A stretch of 64,000 nucleotides of DNA from Streptomyces fulvorobeus (GTDB taxonomy: Bacteria; Actinomycetota; Actinomycetes; Streptomycetales; Streptomycetaceae). Below are positions 47,617 to 57,487 of this stretch, one piece after another (the first letter of the stretch is position 1; every line of letters starts with the position of its first letter). The DNA is taken from assembly GCF_013167895.1 (NCBI RefSeq), contig NZ_BLWC01000001.1, forward strand, positions 6,262,001-6,326,000, read 5' to 3'. A program made the position numbers and the translations under genes. The notes under the pieces were generated by a model. It had not been told where the DNA came from. It was given only the letters and a program-made list of their open reading frames with translations, and did not search any database.

Positions 47617-48723
47617 GGGGTGTGGCTGTTTGGGTGTGGTGGTTCAGGGGGTGGTGTGGAGGGCTGTGTGGAGGGTGGCGGTGGCGAGGAGGACGGCGTG
47701 CTTGGCGGCTTCGGTGTCGTGGAGGGTGTGGAGCATGACGAAGTCGTGGACGATGCCGCCGAAGCGGGCGTTGGTGGCGGGGACGCCGGCCTGGCGCAGG
47801 CGGGCGGCGTAGGCTTCGCCCTCGTCGCGCAGGACGTCGGCCTCGGCGGTGATGATCAGGGCCGGGGGCAGGCCGGTGAGGTCTTCGAGGGTGGCCCGCA
47901 GGGGGGAGACGGTGATCTGGGCGCGTTCTTCCTCGCTGCGTGTGTACTGGTCCCAGAACCACTTCATGCCCTCGCGGGGGAGGAAGTAGCCCTCGGCGAA
48001 CTGCTCGTAGGAGTCGGTGTCGAAGGCGGCGTTGGTGACGGGGTAGAACAGCACCTGCTTGACGAAGCGGACGTCGCCGCGTTCCTTGGCCAGCAGGGTC
48101 AGGGCGGTGGCCATGTTGCCGCCGACCGAGTCGCCCGAGACGGCGATGCGTGCGGGGTCGAGGTTCTTGTCGGTGCCGTTGGTGGTCACCCACTGCGCGA
48201 CCGCGTAGCTCTGTTCGAGTGCGACGGGGTAGCCGAACTCCGGGGAGAGGTCGTACTCGGGGAAGACGACCGCGGCGTTCGCTCCGACGGCCAGGTCGCG
48301 CACGAGCCGGTCGTGGGTGTGCGCGTTGCCGAACACCCAGCCTGCGCCGTGGACGTAGAGGACGACCGGGAGGGTGGTGTTGGCCGAGCCGGCCGGGCGC
48401 ACGATGCGTACCTTGACGCTGCCGGTGGGGCCGCCCAGTACCTCCAGCCACTCCTCGTCGATCTCCGGCTTGGCGATCGGGGCGTCCTGGACCTGGTCGA
48501 CGGTCTTGCGGCCGTCCTGCGGGGTCAGCTGGTACAGGAACGGCGGCTGCGAGGTCGCGTCCACGAAAGCCTGCGCAGCAGGCTCCAGAGCGAGGTTGTG
48601 CGGGTTACCGGCCATGACGTACTCCCTGAACGATGTGAACTCGGAACACCCACAATCCTGGCCCCCCACCCCACCCGAAGCCCCTCGGATCAAGGCAGAA
48701 AACCCTCGGATCAAGACACGATC
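47617..48723 (-). repeat. 1107-bp inverted duplication, copy 1
   Basis: The reverse complement of this segment equals 57480-58586 over everything compared, including identical full-length protein translation. Identity ends sharply: beyond 48723 the sequence is GCTCATC here and differs in copy 2, and left of 47617 it also diverges. It contains a whole esterase gene plus about 108 bases of its upstream region. Confidence 0.95.
47644..48615 (-). CDS. HSL-type alpha/beta-hydrolase (esterase), copy 1
   Basis: 323 residues. Oxyanion-hole motif HGAGWVFG (HGGG-like), nucleophile elbow GDSVGGN, Asp in ITAEADVLRDEGEAYA and His in GGIVHDF. The hormone-sensitive-lipase group comprises cytoplasmic carboxylesterases. 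ATG 48615 is preceded by AGGGAG. Upstream lie two CTTGATCCGAGGG direct repeats spaced 21 bases apart. The protein is identical to that at 57588-58559. Confidence 0.94.
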   Translation of the reverse strand: MAGNPHNLALEPAAQAFVDATSQPPFLYQLTPQDGRKTVDQVQDAPIAKPEIDEEWLEVLGGPTGSVKVRIVRPAGSANTTLPVVLYVHGAGWVFGNAHTHDRLVRDLAVGANAAVVFPEYDLSPEFGYPVALEQSYAVAQWVTTNGTDKNLDPARIAVSGDSVGGNMATALTLLAKERGDVRFVKQVLFYPVTNAAFDTDSYEQFAEGYFLPREGMKWFWDQYTRSEEERAQITVSPLRATLEDLTGLPPALIITAEADVLRDEGEAYAARLRQAGVPATNARFGGIVHDFVMLHTLHDTEAAKHAVLLATATLHTALHTTP

Positions 48724-48858
48724 GCTCATCTCTGAACACACCAGGGGCTTCGAAAGGAAGTCCTAAGAGGTCTCCACGGAATCTTGTCGAGGTGTCCTGG
48801 CCGGGCGTGACCGATGTGATGGTTCGGCTGTTCGTGGTGTGCGGCGACTCGGTCGTGG

Positions 48859-49655
48859 ATGGTGGACGGCGGCTTGCGGGCGCGAGTTGAACCGCTGCTG
48901 CCGCTGCTGCCGCTGCGGCCGGAGCGGTCGCCCGGGTCGGAGGCGGTGGATGACCGGCGGTGTCTGCAGGGCATTCTGTACGTCCTGCACCAGGACGTCG
49001 TCCAGCAACTCCTCCCTCCGGCAAGAGGTTCTGGTCCGGGCAGACCTGCCGGCGGTGCCTGGACCGTCGGCAGCGGGCCGGAGCCTTCGAGCAGCTGCAC
49101 CGCATCCTGCTCACGGAGCTGCACGCGGCCGGCGCACTCGACTGGTCATGTGCGGGCGTGGACGACTCCCACGTCCGCGCGGAAGAATGGGCGAGCCGCG
49201 ACCGGTCCGTCGCCGGCCGACCGGCGGAAGAGGACAGCAGACACCATCCGATCTGTGACGGCAAGCATCCCGCTGCATCTCCTCACCATCGCCGCCGACG
49301 TCAACGACCTCACTCAGACCCTCTATTTCGCCGACGGCATCCCGCCCGTCGCCGGACGGCCGGAACGGGCCTCGACGCCGCCCCAAGGCCGTCCTGGGCG
49401 ACACGGCGTATGATTTGAAGGCCGTGCGCCGTGACCTACGACGCCGCCGGACCCTGTCGGTGATCTCCCGAGAGGGTGCCTCGAAATCAAGGGCCTGGGC
49501 GGGCTCTGCTACGTCGCCGAGCGGACCTTCGTCCTGCTTCACCCGTTCAAACGGCTCCCGTCCGAGGAGATCGTAGACCCGAACTCCACGAGGCATTCTT
49601 CTCGTTGGCCTGTGGCCTCACCTGCTGGCAATGGCTCAAGAACACCCACACATGA
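48859..49655 (+). pseudogene. IS5-family transposase, multiply frameshifted
   Basis: Pieces in different frames spell a transposase: RCLQGILYVLHQDVVQQLLP, GAFEQLHRILLTELHAAGAL, DWSCAGVDDSHVRAEEW, LLTIAADVNDLTQTLYFADG, IPPVAGRPER and LACGLTCWQWLKNTHT. Conserved catalytic positions are partly lost. It begins about 135 bases beyond the end of duplication copy 1. Confidence 0.85.
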
Positions 49656-49852
49656 TCGTGTCATGAGCTCCATGGCTGACAGACGTTGCTTCGACTCGCC
49701 ACGTATCATGTTCAGCGCCACGGCAGTCAGGGGGCACACCGCGATACCCATCGCCCGCTGTCCGTGAACGCCGGTTATATGCTCGGCAGTTGCCGCGCAT
49801 GGTATCAGTGAGGGAGACTGTGCGTAATGGATAGCCGGATAGGTTGGCCTGT

Positions 49853-50449
49853 ATGGACGAAATATTCAATGGATCCGCGGGGAAAGCAGCATACGAACAC
49901 GTGCGAGGTCTGCTGCACCCCGCGATCTTGAACCACAGCATCCGTGTCTACTTGATAGCCGATAGAGCTGCCGGTCGACTTTCACTTGCGACGGAGGAGC
50001 GCGAGGCATTGGCCGTCGCATGCCTCTTCCATGATGCTGGCACAGCGCCAGCTTATGACGGGCCGCAAAGGTTCGAAGTCGAAGGGGCTGATGCGGCTTC
50101 GAACTTCCTGGCCGAACGCGAATTTCACCCCACGCTACGCAAACAAGTATGGGAAGCCATCGCCCTGCACACTTCTCCAGGTCTTGCCGAAAGAATGGGG
50201 CCGCTGACCCGGCTCGTTCGGCTGGGAGTTACAGTTGATTTCGGCAGCACCGCGAGCGAAGTCGATGAAGAACTCCGCTTTTCCCTTCAAAAATTCCCTC
50301 GCGCCGGCATTGAAATCGTGCTCGGCGACGCTGTCGTCTCGCAAGCCGTGAGGTGCCCCAGCAAAGCCCCAGCATCCAGTTGGCCAGGCGGCCTGCTGGC
50401 TGCCCACCTGGCCAACCCCGAGAACACAGGCGTGAACGAGGCGTTCTGA
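49853..50449 (+). CDS. HD-domain protein, cyanamide hydratase-like
   Basis: 198 residues from ATG 49853. HD-type metal pattern: N-H-S-I-R-V-Y with the first His, ACLFHDAGTAP with the His-Asp pair, then FEVEGADAASNFL and AIALHTSPGLAERMG. This is the pattern of small HD hydrolases annotated as cyanamide hydratase-like. Substrate unknown. Its codon use is clearly less GC-rich than its neighbours (many A/T third positions), suggesting transfer from another source. Confidence 0.88.
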   Translation: MDEIFNGSAGKAAYEHVRGLLHPAILNHSIRVYLIADRAAGRLSLATEEREALAVACLFHDAGTAPAYDGPQRFEVEGADAASNFLAEREFHPTLRKQVWEAIALHTSPGLAERMGPLTRLVRLGVTVDFGSTASEVDEELRFSLQKFPRAGIEIVLGDAVVSQAVRCPSKAPASSWPGGLLAAHLANPENTGVNEAF

Positions 50450-50540
50450 TTCGGATGCCGCTCGTACGGGCCGCCCTCATCAGAGGGGCATACCCAGCAG
50501 ACACAGTGTACGGCTGGCTGCCCAAGCGATAACCTGACGG

Positions 50541-51029
50541 TTACGTAGGCGCGCTGCCTTCGCTCGCTTCGATTTGCCTCAATGCTTTATCCATATCAGC
50601 ATGATCCCACACCTCGGCGATTTTGCCGTCTTCAAGGCGGTAAAATGTGAACTGCTTGATACGCACCCGGCGGCCGGTGGCCGAGATTCCTCGGAATGAC
50701 CCGAGATGAGTACCGGTAACTTCGAAGTGCACCGCGATCAGCTCTCCGTCGATGGCAATACTGCGCGCCTCCCAGTGCCAGTCGGGAAACGCAGCGGTTA
50801 CCGGGGCGAACTGTGCTGCAACAGCTTTCGGATTCATCGGAAGGTCGTTGATTTTGATTGTCGGAGTGTAGAACGAAGCCATACCATCGAAATCATGCTC
50901 ATTGCAGCGCTCCAGATAAGAAAGATACAGAGATCGGTATTCGTCGTATTTGTTCAGCAAAGCGTTCTCGCATTTCGTATCTGGGTCGACATGTCGACAG
51001 GCGGATGCGCAGACGGTGTGCGGGTCCAT
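50541..51029 (-). CDS. SnoaL-like polyketide cyclase family protein
   Basis: About 162 residues from ATG 51029; the start is uncertain because the conserved part begins near 50965 (YDEYRSLYLSYLERCNEHDF). Family blocks: ASFYTPTIKINDLPM, AFPDWHWEARSIAIDGELIA, TGTHLGSFRGISATGRRV and DGKIAEVWDHADM. This ester cyclase/SnoaL-like family usually has no assigned reaction outside polyketide pathways. Like the HD gene it faces, its base composition is lower in GC. Confidence 0.85.
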   Translation of the reverse strand: MDPHTVCASACRHVDPDTKCENALLNKYDEYRSLYLSYLERCNEHDFDGMASFYTPTIKINDLPMNPKAVAAQFAPVTAAFPDWHWEARSIAIDGELIAVHFEVTGTHLGSFRGISATGRRVRIKQFTFYRLEDGKIAEVWDHADMDKALRQIEASEGSAPT

Positions 51030-51269
51030 CCGAGCAGCTGTCGGCAACCGCGACTTCTGAGGGCACTGCCGGCGAACGCCCGGCGGAATCACCGCCGGGT
51101 ATTGAGCTGGACCTTCTATCTGACAGAGCGTCAGAAAATTGCTAATGATGCCACTTTTCGACCGCATCGCGAGGCGAGTACCAGATTGTGCGCTTGGCCG
51201 GACGTCCGGCCCATGTATCTTTTGGCCGTGCGGTGGAGACCGGGGCGGACCACTTCCGGGCGGAGCGGC

Positions 51270-51716
51270 TCAGTGGCCCTCAGGCACCGGTTCCAGTACG
51301 AAGACTGGAATCTGACGGTCGGTCTTCGCCTGGTAATCCGCATAGTCGGGCCACGCCTCAACCGCGCGCTCCCACCACAGGGCTTTTTCCTCGCCGTGTA
51401 TCTCGCGTGCCTTCATGTCCCAGCGGTCCGGACCGTCCTGAACCTCGACCCGGGGGTCGGCAACAAGATTGTGGTACCACACCGGATGCTTTGGCGCCCC
51501 TCCCAGCGACGCGACGGCGGCGTAGCGTCCCTCGTGCTCTACGCGCATGAGGGGGGACTTGCGGATCTTTCCGCTCTTCGCGCCACGTGTCGTCAGCAGG
51601 ATCACCGGTTCGCCGCGCAGGGTGGTCCCCTCCTTGCCACCGGAGCTCTCGTAGAGTTCGACCTGCTCGCGCACCCAGGGCTCGGGACTGGGTTCGTACT
51701 CGCCTGATAGCGGCAT
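51270..51716 (-). CDS. Deazaflavin (F420)-dependent nitroreductase family protein, Ddn-like
   Basis: 148 residues from ATG 51716 (MPLSGEYEPSPEPWVREQVE), preceded by GAGGAG. Family blocks: ILLTTRGAKSGKIRKSPLMR, VASLGGAPKHPVWYHNLVAD, PRVEVQDG and WWERAVEAWPDYADYQAKTD. These actinobacterial proteins use reduced F420 to reduce quinones or nitro compounds. An upstream ATG at 51761 is in frame but has a poorer ribosome site. Confidence 0.92.
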   Translation of the reverse strand: MPLSGEYEPSPEPWVREQVELYESSGGKEGTTLRGEPVILLTTRGAKSGKIRKSPLMRVEHEGRYAAVASLGGAPKHPVWYHNLVADPRVEVQDGPDRWDMKAREIHGEEKALWWERAVEAWPDYADYQAKTDRQIPVFVLEPVPEGH

Positions 51717-52282
51717 CTGACTCTCCTCGTCTGTGCAGTGCTCGTCCGTAACTTCACTCATCGTCCGGCACGGTTGTGCCGAACCACGTGTATGTTGCCA
51801 TGTATCTCGATGGCGTATTGGTTTTGCGCAGCAACAAACACAACCTTTACATGTATCGCTCGTCCGATCGGGTCGATGACGCGAATCGGTGGTGTCGCGG
51901 AGGCGGGCGGTCGTCGAGTTCAGTAGGACCACAGGCACTCGGAACCTCTCCGCGGTCAAGCTGGTCCACACCCTCGGTCGTGAGCGGTTCGAAGCGCCTC
52001 TCTTCGTTTGATGAGCCGACGTGCAGAGCCCGGCCGCCGGCCGCACCCGTGCCGTCAACCGGCTGCGCGCCCGGCTCGCCGAGACCGCTCTGGAGGCTGC
52101 TGGATGCCAGCACACCCGCCTGTCCGGCGAGAAGCCCGCGGCCCAGACGGTGCTCACGCTCGCGCGGCAGGTGAGGGCCCCCAACCAGCAGGTCGCCGAA
52201 GTCGACTGGATACCAGTTTCGTACGATCGCCCGATGAAGAGACCTGCCAGATCAGACCCCGGGATCCGCAAGCGAATAGGGG
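51717..52282. other. Region with IS110 remnant and otherwise no gene
   Basis: About 570 bases between two leftward genes. Only the transposase fragment listed separately is recognisable; the rest has no coding signal. Confidence 0.5.
52010..52230 (+). pseudogene. IS110-family transposase remnant
   Basis: One frame gives GRTRAVNRLRARLAETALEA, then CQHTRLSGEKPAAQTVLTLA and NQQVAEVDW. This joins two blocks of an IS110 transposase (the R-T-R-x-x-N-R-L-R block and the later block before the C-terminal domain) with the middle deleted. Confidence 0.65.
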
Positions 52283-53941
52283 TCAGGCTTGTTGCAGAAT
52301 CCCGGATGCCAGAACCGATGGGGTGAGGTGTTTGTAGCCGACGCTTGAGAAGTAGACGAGGAGTTCGTGGTTGTCCTGGCTGAGGAGATGTCCCTCTCCC
52401 CAGAGCCGGTGCTGTACGGGAGCGCCGCCGTCGACGACGACTGGGCGGTGCGTGGGAGTCCTTTCCGGCGCGTGGTCGTTGTCACAGTTGCCGCAAGGCG
52501 CTGTGTAGGTTTCACCGAAGTACGCGAGCATTTCCGCCCGTCGGCAGCGCGTGGTTTCCGCGTAGTGGCGAGCCGCATCAAGGCGACTCGCCAATATCGC
52601 CTGACGCCGTTTGTCCCGCTTGAGGAGTTGTCCGATCAATTCGGCTGAGTTATAGGGTTGACGCCGCGGCTCAAGGGCGCGCTGGTGGCCGAAACCACGA
52701 ACCTGGACGATGCCCATGTCCACCAGTTCGTTGACGACGCGGTTGACGCTGTGGGCAAAAACGTTGGCGGCCCGGGCCAAATCCGCGACAGTGATCTCGC
52801 AGCCCGCGTTCTCCATGGCATCGACAATGCGGTGAAGTGTTGACTCTCCCAGGTGAGTTCGCGCTGCGAGGCTGCGCGGAATGCGAATCGTGCGCGCGTC
52901 GTGCACCAGGATCGCTGACGCCGGCTGCCCGTCCCGGCCCGCCCTGCCGATCTCTTGATAGTAGTCGTCGATGCTCGCAGGCACACCCGCATGCACCACA
53001 GTCCGAATATCCGGTTTGTCCACGCCGAGGCCGAAAGCGCTGGTAGCAACTACAACATCGAGGTTCCCTGCGAAGAAGGCGTCCTGAACACCGGCTCGGG
53101 TGCCGGAGGACAGGCCGCCGTGGTAAGCAGCTGCCCGCAACCCGTTGCGCCGCAGACGATCGGCCAGAACCTCGCAGCGGGCATGGGTCAGGGCATATAC
53201 CAGAGCTGGGGTCTCCTGCTGCAGGAGCACGTCGACGCAGCGATCATCGACTGCTTGCGGTTCGGTACTGGCCGGTTCGGTATAGCGCATGGTCAGCGAG
53301 ATGTTCGGCCGGTCGAAGCCGCCGACCACCACCTCCGGCGTCTGCATGCCCAGGCGACGGGTGATGTCCGACTGGACAGGAGGCGAGGCCGTCGCGGTCA
53401 GGGCGAGAACCGGCGGACTGCCCAGGTTCGTCACAGCGTCCACCAGGCGCAGGTATTCGGGCCGGAACTCCTGGCCCCACTCGCTGACGAGATGTGCTTC
53501 GTCGACGCAGAACAGGCCGACGGCACGAGCTCCGGTACGAACTGCGGCTGCGGTCTCAGCGTTCGCGAGCTGCTCAGGCCCCATGAGAAGGAAATCCAGT
53601 TCACCCCTGGCGAGGAGATCCAGGGTTTTCCGCCGGTCGCGAACGGGCTGCGCCGAGTTCAACATGGCGGCCCTGACGGGACGCGACGCGTCATTCCGGC
53701 CCGTGATGGATCGCAATTGATCCCGCTGCAGCGCGATGAGCGGTGAGACGACCAGGGTCAGTCCTCCGATCAGCATCCCGGCAACCTGATAGATCGCGCT
53801 CTTGCCGCTACCAGTTGGCAGCACGGCGAGCGTGTCCCGGCCCTCGACCACCGCACGGACAGCCTGCTCCTGGGACGGCCGCAGAGTGAAGCCGAACAAT
53901 GAGCGTGCTACTGCGGATGCCGTACGTCCCGATGCAGACAT
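52283..53941 (-). CDS. RecQ-family ATP-dependent DNA helicase
   Basis: 552 residues. Helicase motifs: I LPTGSGKSAIYQ, II VDEAHLVSEWGQEFRP, III LALTATASPP, V ATSAFGLGVDKPDIR, VI YYQEIGRAGRDGQ. The RecQ zinc-binding part has CRRAEMLAYFGE...C-G-N-C-D. There is no HRDC domain; a short C-terminal tail (LWGEGHLLSQDNHELLVYF) follows. Streptomyces genomes often carry such accessory RecQ proteins. It stands alone. Confidence 0.94.
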   Translation of the reverse strand: MSASGRTASAVARSLFGFTLRPSQEQAVRAVVEGRDTLAVLPTGSGKSAIYQVAGMLIGGLTLVVSPLIALQRDQLRSITGRNDASRPVRAAMLNSAQPVRDRRKTLDLLARGELDFLLMGPEQLANAETAAAVRTGARAVGLFCVDEAHLVSEWGQEFRPEYLRLVDAVTNLGSPPVLALTATASPPVQSDITRRLGMQTPEVVVGGFDRPNISLTMRYTEPASTEPQAVDDRCVDVLLQQETPALVYALTHARCEVLADRLRRNGLRAAAYHGGLSSGTRAGVQDAFFAGNLDVVVATSAFGLGVDKPDIRTVVHAGVPASIDDYYQEIGRAGRDGQPASAILVHDARTIRIPRSLAARTHLGESTLHRIVDAMENAGCEITVADLARAANVFAHSVNRVVNELVDMGIVQVRGFGHQRALEPRRQPYNSAELIGQLLKRDKRRQAILASRLDAARHYAETTRCRRAEMLAYFGETYTAPCGNCDNDHAPERTPTHRPVVVDGGAPVQHRLWGEGHLLSQDNHELLVYFSSVGYKHLTPSVLASGILQQA

Positions 53942-54613
53942 GAAGCAAGCCGTACCTTTCTGTAACGAACCGTCAGCGGATCATCCGCATGCGGTTGGTC
54001 TTTCACGTCCCGCTCTCAGCTCGCCATGAACGCGCAAGGAGCCGTCGTACGCGTTGTGCTGCAGGGGAAGGGGTGGGGGACGGCGATCCGCGAGCCTGTT
54101 CCACAGTCAGGCGGCCGGCAACCGGGTCGACGGGCACGGGGAACGTACCGGACCGTCCGGACGCGGAGTCGCGAGGACAACGCGCATGACGCCGCGGCGA
54201 TCCGGCTCACTGGGGTTCCCGCACGAACTGCCCGGCCGGCGACGCGGCCTCTGCTGCAATGGTGATCAATCCGCTCTTCGCGTGCCGTCCTGACGTTTCC
54301 CACGCCGCCCCCGGACCGGCTCCTCGGACGCCCCCGACACCACCAGGTTCGGGCGCGGTCGGTAGTCATCCATCCGGACCGGCCGGCCGATATCCGGCGG
54401 TGACGCTGAACTCTCGGCCACCGCACAGCACGGCCATGCCGGGTGGGCATGCTTCTTCTGAGGACGACGCCTCACAGCCGGCGCGAGCTCTGGGGCAGTA
54501 CACCGACCCGCAGCGTGGCTGTGCCCTTTGCATCCGTGTTCGCTGCCGGCGGCCGCGGATGCCTAGTCCGGCGGACCTTCGTGTCGGTCGGCAAACGATA
54601 GGCCGACGTCGGT
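53942..54613. other. Region without recognisable genes
   Basis: About 670 bases. Frames on both strands are Arg/Pro/Thr-rich and look like shadows. It should hold the RecQ promoter near 53,960. Confidence 0.5.
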
Positions 54614-55087
54614 TCAGTAGTCGGAGGAGGTATCGGCATCGGGGACGAGATGCATGGCGGCCTCCTCTGCCGAGGCGCCCGCACCGTCCAGCCCTTGATC
54701 GAAAGCTAGCAAGTCGGTCTCTGTGTTCTGTCGCGTTCCCTCGTCGGGTGCAACGAGACGTCCAGTCCGCTCGTAACCGACCTCCTCGTCGCGAGCCTCG
54801 CCGTCCGTGTCCCAGACATCTCCGATGCCATCACCTGCAGGTACTCCGACGTCCGGCACTTCCTCCGCGAGGCGCTCGTCCAGAGTTTCCCCTCGGCGCT
54901 GTTCCGACGCCGTCACGCCGCTGTGCTCCACACCCCACGGCTTCTCCGGGGGCGAGTACCCCTCGTCGAGAGCCTCGTCACCAGCCCGGTAGTCCAGAGT
55001 GTCCAAAGCATCCAGAATGCCGGTGTCGTCCTGGGGCTGTGACCCATCCGGCTGGTAGACGTCATCTCCCATGCCTTCGTCCATCAT
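54614..55087 (-). CDS. DUF5709-family protein
   Basis: 157 residues from ATG 55087, with AAGGAG 9 bases upstream; a frame open to 55156 is probably not translated. Very acidic. Blocks: DDVYQPDGSQPQDDTGILDA, LDYRAGDEALDEGYSPPEKP, VGYERTGRLVAPDEGTRQNT and GASAEEAAMHLVPD. Small actinobacterial family, often seen near stress genes; no function known. Confidence 0.88.
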   Translation of the reverse strand: MMDEGMGDDVYQPDGSQPQDDTGILDALDTLDYRAGDEALDEGYSPPEKPWGVEHSGVTASEQRRGETLDERLAEEVPDVGVPAGDGIGDVWDTDGEARDEEVGYERTGRLVAPDEGTRQNTETDLLAFDQGLDGAGASAEEAAMHLVPDADTSSDY

Positions 55088-55218
55088 CAGTGCTGCTCCT
55101 TCGTCGAACGAGGGCCCGAGGGCCGCCTCGTATGAGGTAACAGGGAATACGGTCATGACAGCGTGCGCGGTGAGGAGTGCGGCTCACCCGGCGCTGCTCG
55201 TCGCGGCCGGCGTATGCG

Positions 55219-56175
55219 TCAGACGCGAAGCACAGGCAGGCCTGTAAGCCTCCGGGCTGCGACATCCGCGTGAGCGCGGGACACGTCGGTGAAGGCGTAG
55301 CGACTGACACGGAGATCGTGAAAGAGCCCGTCCCGCATCGCCTGAAACAGCTGTCCTGAGGCTTCACCGACGGTGGCTGTGTTCACATGATCCTGAACGC
55401 CTCCGCTCACCACCTCGATGCCGCGTCGCGTCACTTCCAGGGCGTCGGTCTGCAACTGCCCGGATGCGGCACCGATGGCGACGATCTTCCCGCCGGACCG
55501 TACCGCCGCCGCAGTCAGTTCTGCCGTGCCATGCCCGACGAAGTCGAAGACGACATCGACACCCTCCGGAGCGACCGCCCGTATCTTGGTCAGAGCTTCC
55601 GGGTCCTGAGAGTGAAAGGCGTGATGGGCGCCGGCTCGCACCTTGTCGAGTTTGCCCCTCGATCCGGCCACTCCGATGACGGTCGCGCCGAGTGCCATCG
55701 CCCAACGGGACAGGATGGATCCGACATTCCCGGAAGCACCTGCCACCAGCACCACCTCGCCGGGGGCGATGTCATGGAGAGCGCGCAGTCCCATCCATGC
55801 CGTCAGGCCCTTGGCGAGAAACGCCGCAGCCTGCTCATTGCTGATGTCCTGGGGCAACGCGACGAGGGAACTCGCGTCAATCAGTCGCTCGCTCGCGTAG
55901 GCACCCATGGAAGCGAAATAAGCAACTCGCTCACCGACATGGATGTCTGCCACACCCGGACCGACGGCTTCCACGACGCCTGAACCCTCGGAACCGAGCA
56001 CCATGGGAAGAGGACCGTTGACGCGCCCGTCACGCAACATCGTGTCGAAGAAGTTCACGCCGACGGCTTCTTGCCTGATCTTCACCTCTCCCGGTCCCGG
56101 CTCCGCGACCTCCGCTGTCTCAACCCTCAATACCGAGGGCTCACCGTGCTCATGTATGCGAATGATCTTGGCCAC
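55219..56175 (-). CDS. NADPH:quinone oxidoreductase (MDR superfamily)
   Basis: 318 residues. GroES-like N-terminus (GEVKIRQEAVGVNFFDTMLR, LGSEGSGVVEAVG) and Rossmann domain with AGASGNVGSILSRWAMALGA. No zinc-binding Cys cluster, as in zeta-crystallin/QOR enzymes that reduce quinones by one or two electrons. WrbA, also a quinone reductase, lies 140 bases upstream on the same strand, which suggests a shared function. Confidence 0.93.
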   Translation of the reverse strand: MAKIIRIHEHGEPSVLRVETAEVAEPGPGEVKIRQEAVGVNFFDTMLRDGRVNGPLPMVLGSEGSGVVEAVGPGVADIHVGERVAYFASMGAYASERLIDASSLVALPQDISNEQAAAFLAKGLTAWMGLRALHDIAPGEVVLVAGASGNVGSILSRWAMALGATVIGVAGSRGKLDKVRAGAHHAFHSQDPEALTKIRAVAPEGVDVVFDFVGHGTAELTAAAVRSGGKIVAIGAASGQLQTDALEVTRRGIEVVSGGVQDHVNTATVGEASGQLFQAMRDGLFHDLRVSRYAFTDVSRAHADVAARRLTGLPVLRV

Positions 56176-56313
56176 GATCGACCCTCTTTCTTACCTCAAA
56201 CAGCCGGCCGTTCGGCCGGCAACTGGCCTGCAGACGTACCGAGGTGGTGCCTCCGGCCCGCCTCCTCCCACAGCAGATGCGGCTCTGGAAGTCGGCGGTC
56301 CCAGCGCACCGGG

Positions 56314-56916
56314 TCAGCCGCGGAGGCGGTCGGCGATGTCCGTGAGATGGCGGCCCTGGTAGCGAGCCGACTCGAGTGTGGCCTCGTCGGGACCCTCGCC
56401 ACCACCGCTGGGCCAGCTGGTGCCGTACGGGTTACCGCCCGACGCGAACAGGAGGGGGTCGGTGTAACCGGGCGGCACGATGATGGAGCCCCAGTGGTAG
56501 AAGACGTTGTTCAGGGCGAGGAGCGTGGATTCCTGACCGCCATGACGGTTCATCGCCGAAGTGAAGCTGGTGGCCGGCTTGTTGTGGAAGACGCCGGCCT
56601 GCCACAGACCACCGGTCGAGTCGATGAACTGCTTCAGCTGGGAGGCGACATTGCCGAACCGGGTGGGCGTGCCGAAAGCGTAGGCCGTGGCCCACTCAAG
56701 GTCCTCCAATGTCGCCTCGGGCACCTCGTGCTTGGTGGCGTCCGCGTGGACGCGCCAGGCGGGGTTGGCGTCAATGGCGCTGTCGGGCGCCAGCTCGGGC
56801 ACACGGCGCAGCCGGACATCCGCGTTACGACTGGCTGCACCCTCCGCCACGGCCTGGGCAAGTCGATGCACGTTGCCGGTGGCGCTGTAAAAGATCACTG
56901 CAACTCGAGTACCCAT
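56314..56916 (-). CDS. wrbA: NAD(P)H:quinone oxidoreductase, WrbA family
   Basis: 200 residues from ATG 56916 with AGGAG upstream. Flavodoxin-like FMN loop VAVIFYSATGNVHRLAQA, then FGTPTRFGNVASQLKQFID, TGGLW-AG and FTSAMNRHGGQESTLLA. WrbA reduces quinones by two electrons and protects against oxidative stress. It is upstream of the MDR quinone oxidoreductase. Confidence 0.93.
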   Translation of the reverse strand: MGTRVAVIFYSATGNVHRLAQAVAEGAASRNADVRLRRVPELAPDSAIDANPAWRVHADATKHEVPEATLEDLEWATAYAFGTPTRFGNVASQLKQFIDSTGGLWQAGVFHNKPATSFTSAMNRHGGQESTLLALNNVFYHWGSIIVPPGYTDPLLFASGGNPYGTSWPSGGGEGPDEATLESARYQGRHLTDIADRLRG

Positions 56917-57479
56917 GGTCGACTCCTGCTGTGTGCGAGGGGGGATCTGTGCCGGTTCGTGGCTCGGGCACCGCACTACGGTGCTGTGCTTCTTCGAGCT
57001 TGGAACTTGTTGGGTTGGCCGGCATCTGGCCTGACCAGACTGCATCCTTGATCTGCTCGACGCCCCTCAGTTATGGGCAGGAACCCCACGGATCAGGACG
57101 TCTCTTCTGTGTCGGCCACGACGCGACCACGCAGGACCGTGGCAGTACCGGCCCTACGGTCGAAGCCTCCGGCACCCGGATGCCGCTCTTGATCCACGCT
57201 GTTGCGGAACCCGGGCCGACAGCCCTCAGCTTGTAGTCATGGTCGCACTCCATGTCCCCCGCCCCCTGGTGGACAGCACTGCCGGCATCATCATGTAGGA
57301 CACCGTCTCAAGCCTGTGACCTGTGACCGGGCATGGCCCGCGCTCGTTGGCCGACTTGCACAGTAGGCACAGGACGTTGCAACGCTTGGTCGTCCATCTC
57401 TGTGTCAGCCCCAACTGAGCAGGGAGCCGGCCCCGGGCCTCCGCCTCGGCTCCGGGGCCTTGGGCGAGGCCAGAACATG
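56917..57479. other. Region without recognisable genes before duplication copy 2
   Basis: About 560 bases with no protein-like frame. It holds the wrbA promoter side and, to the right, sequence that ends sharply at the edge of the duplicated segment (57480). Confidence 0.5.
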
Positions 57480-57487
57480 GATCGTGT

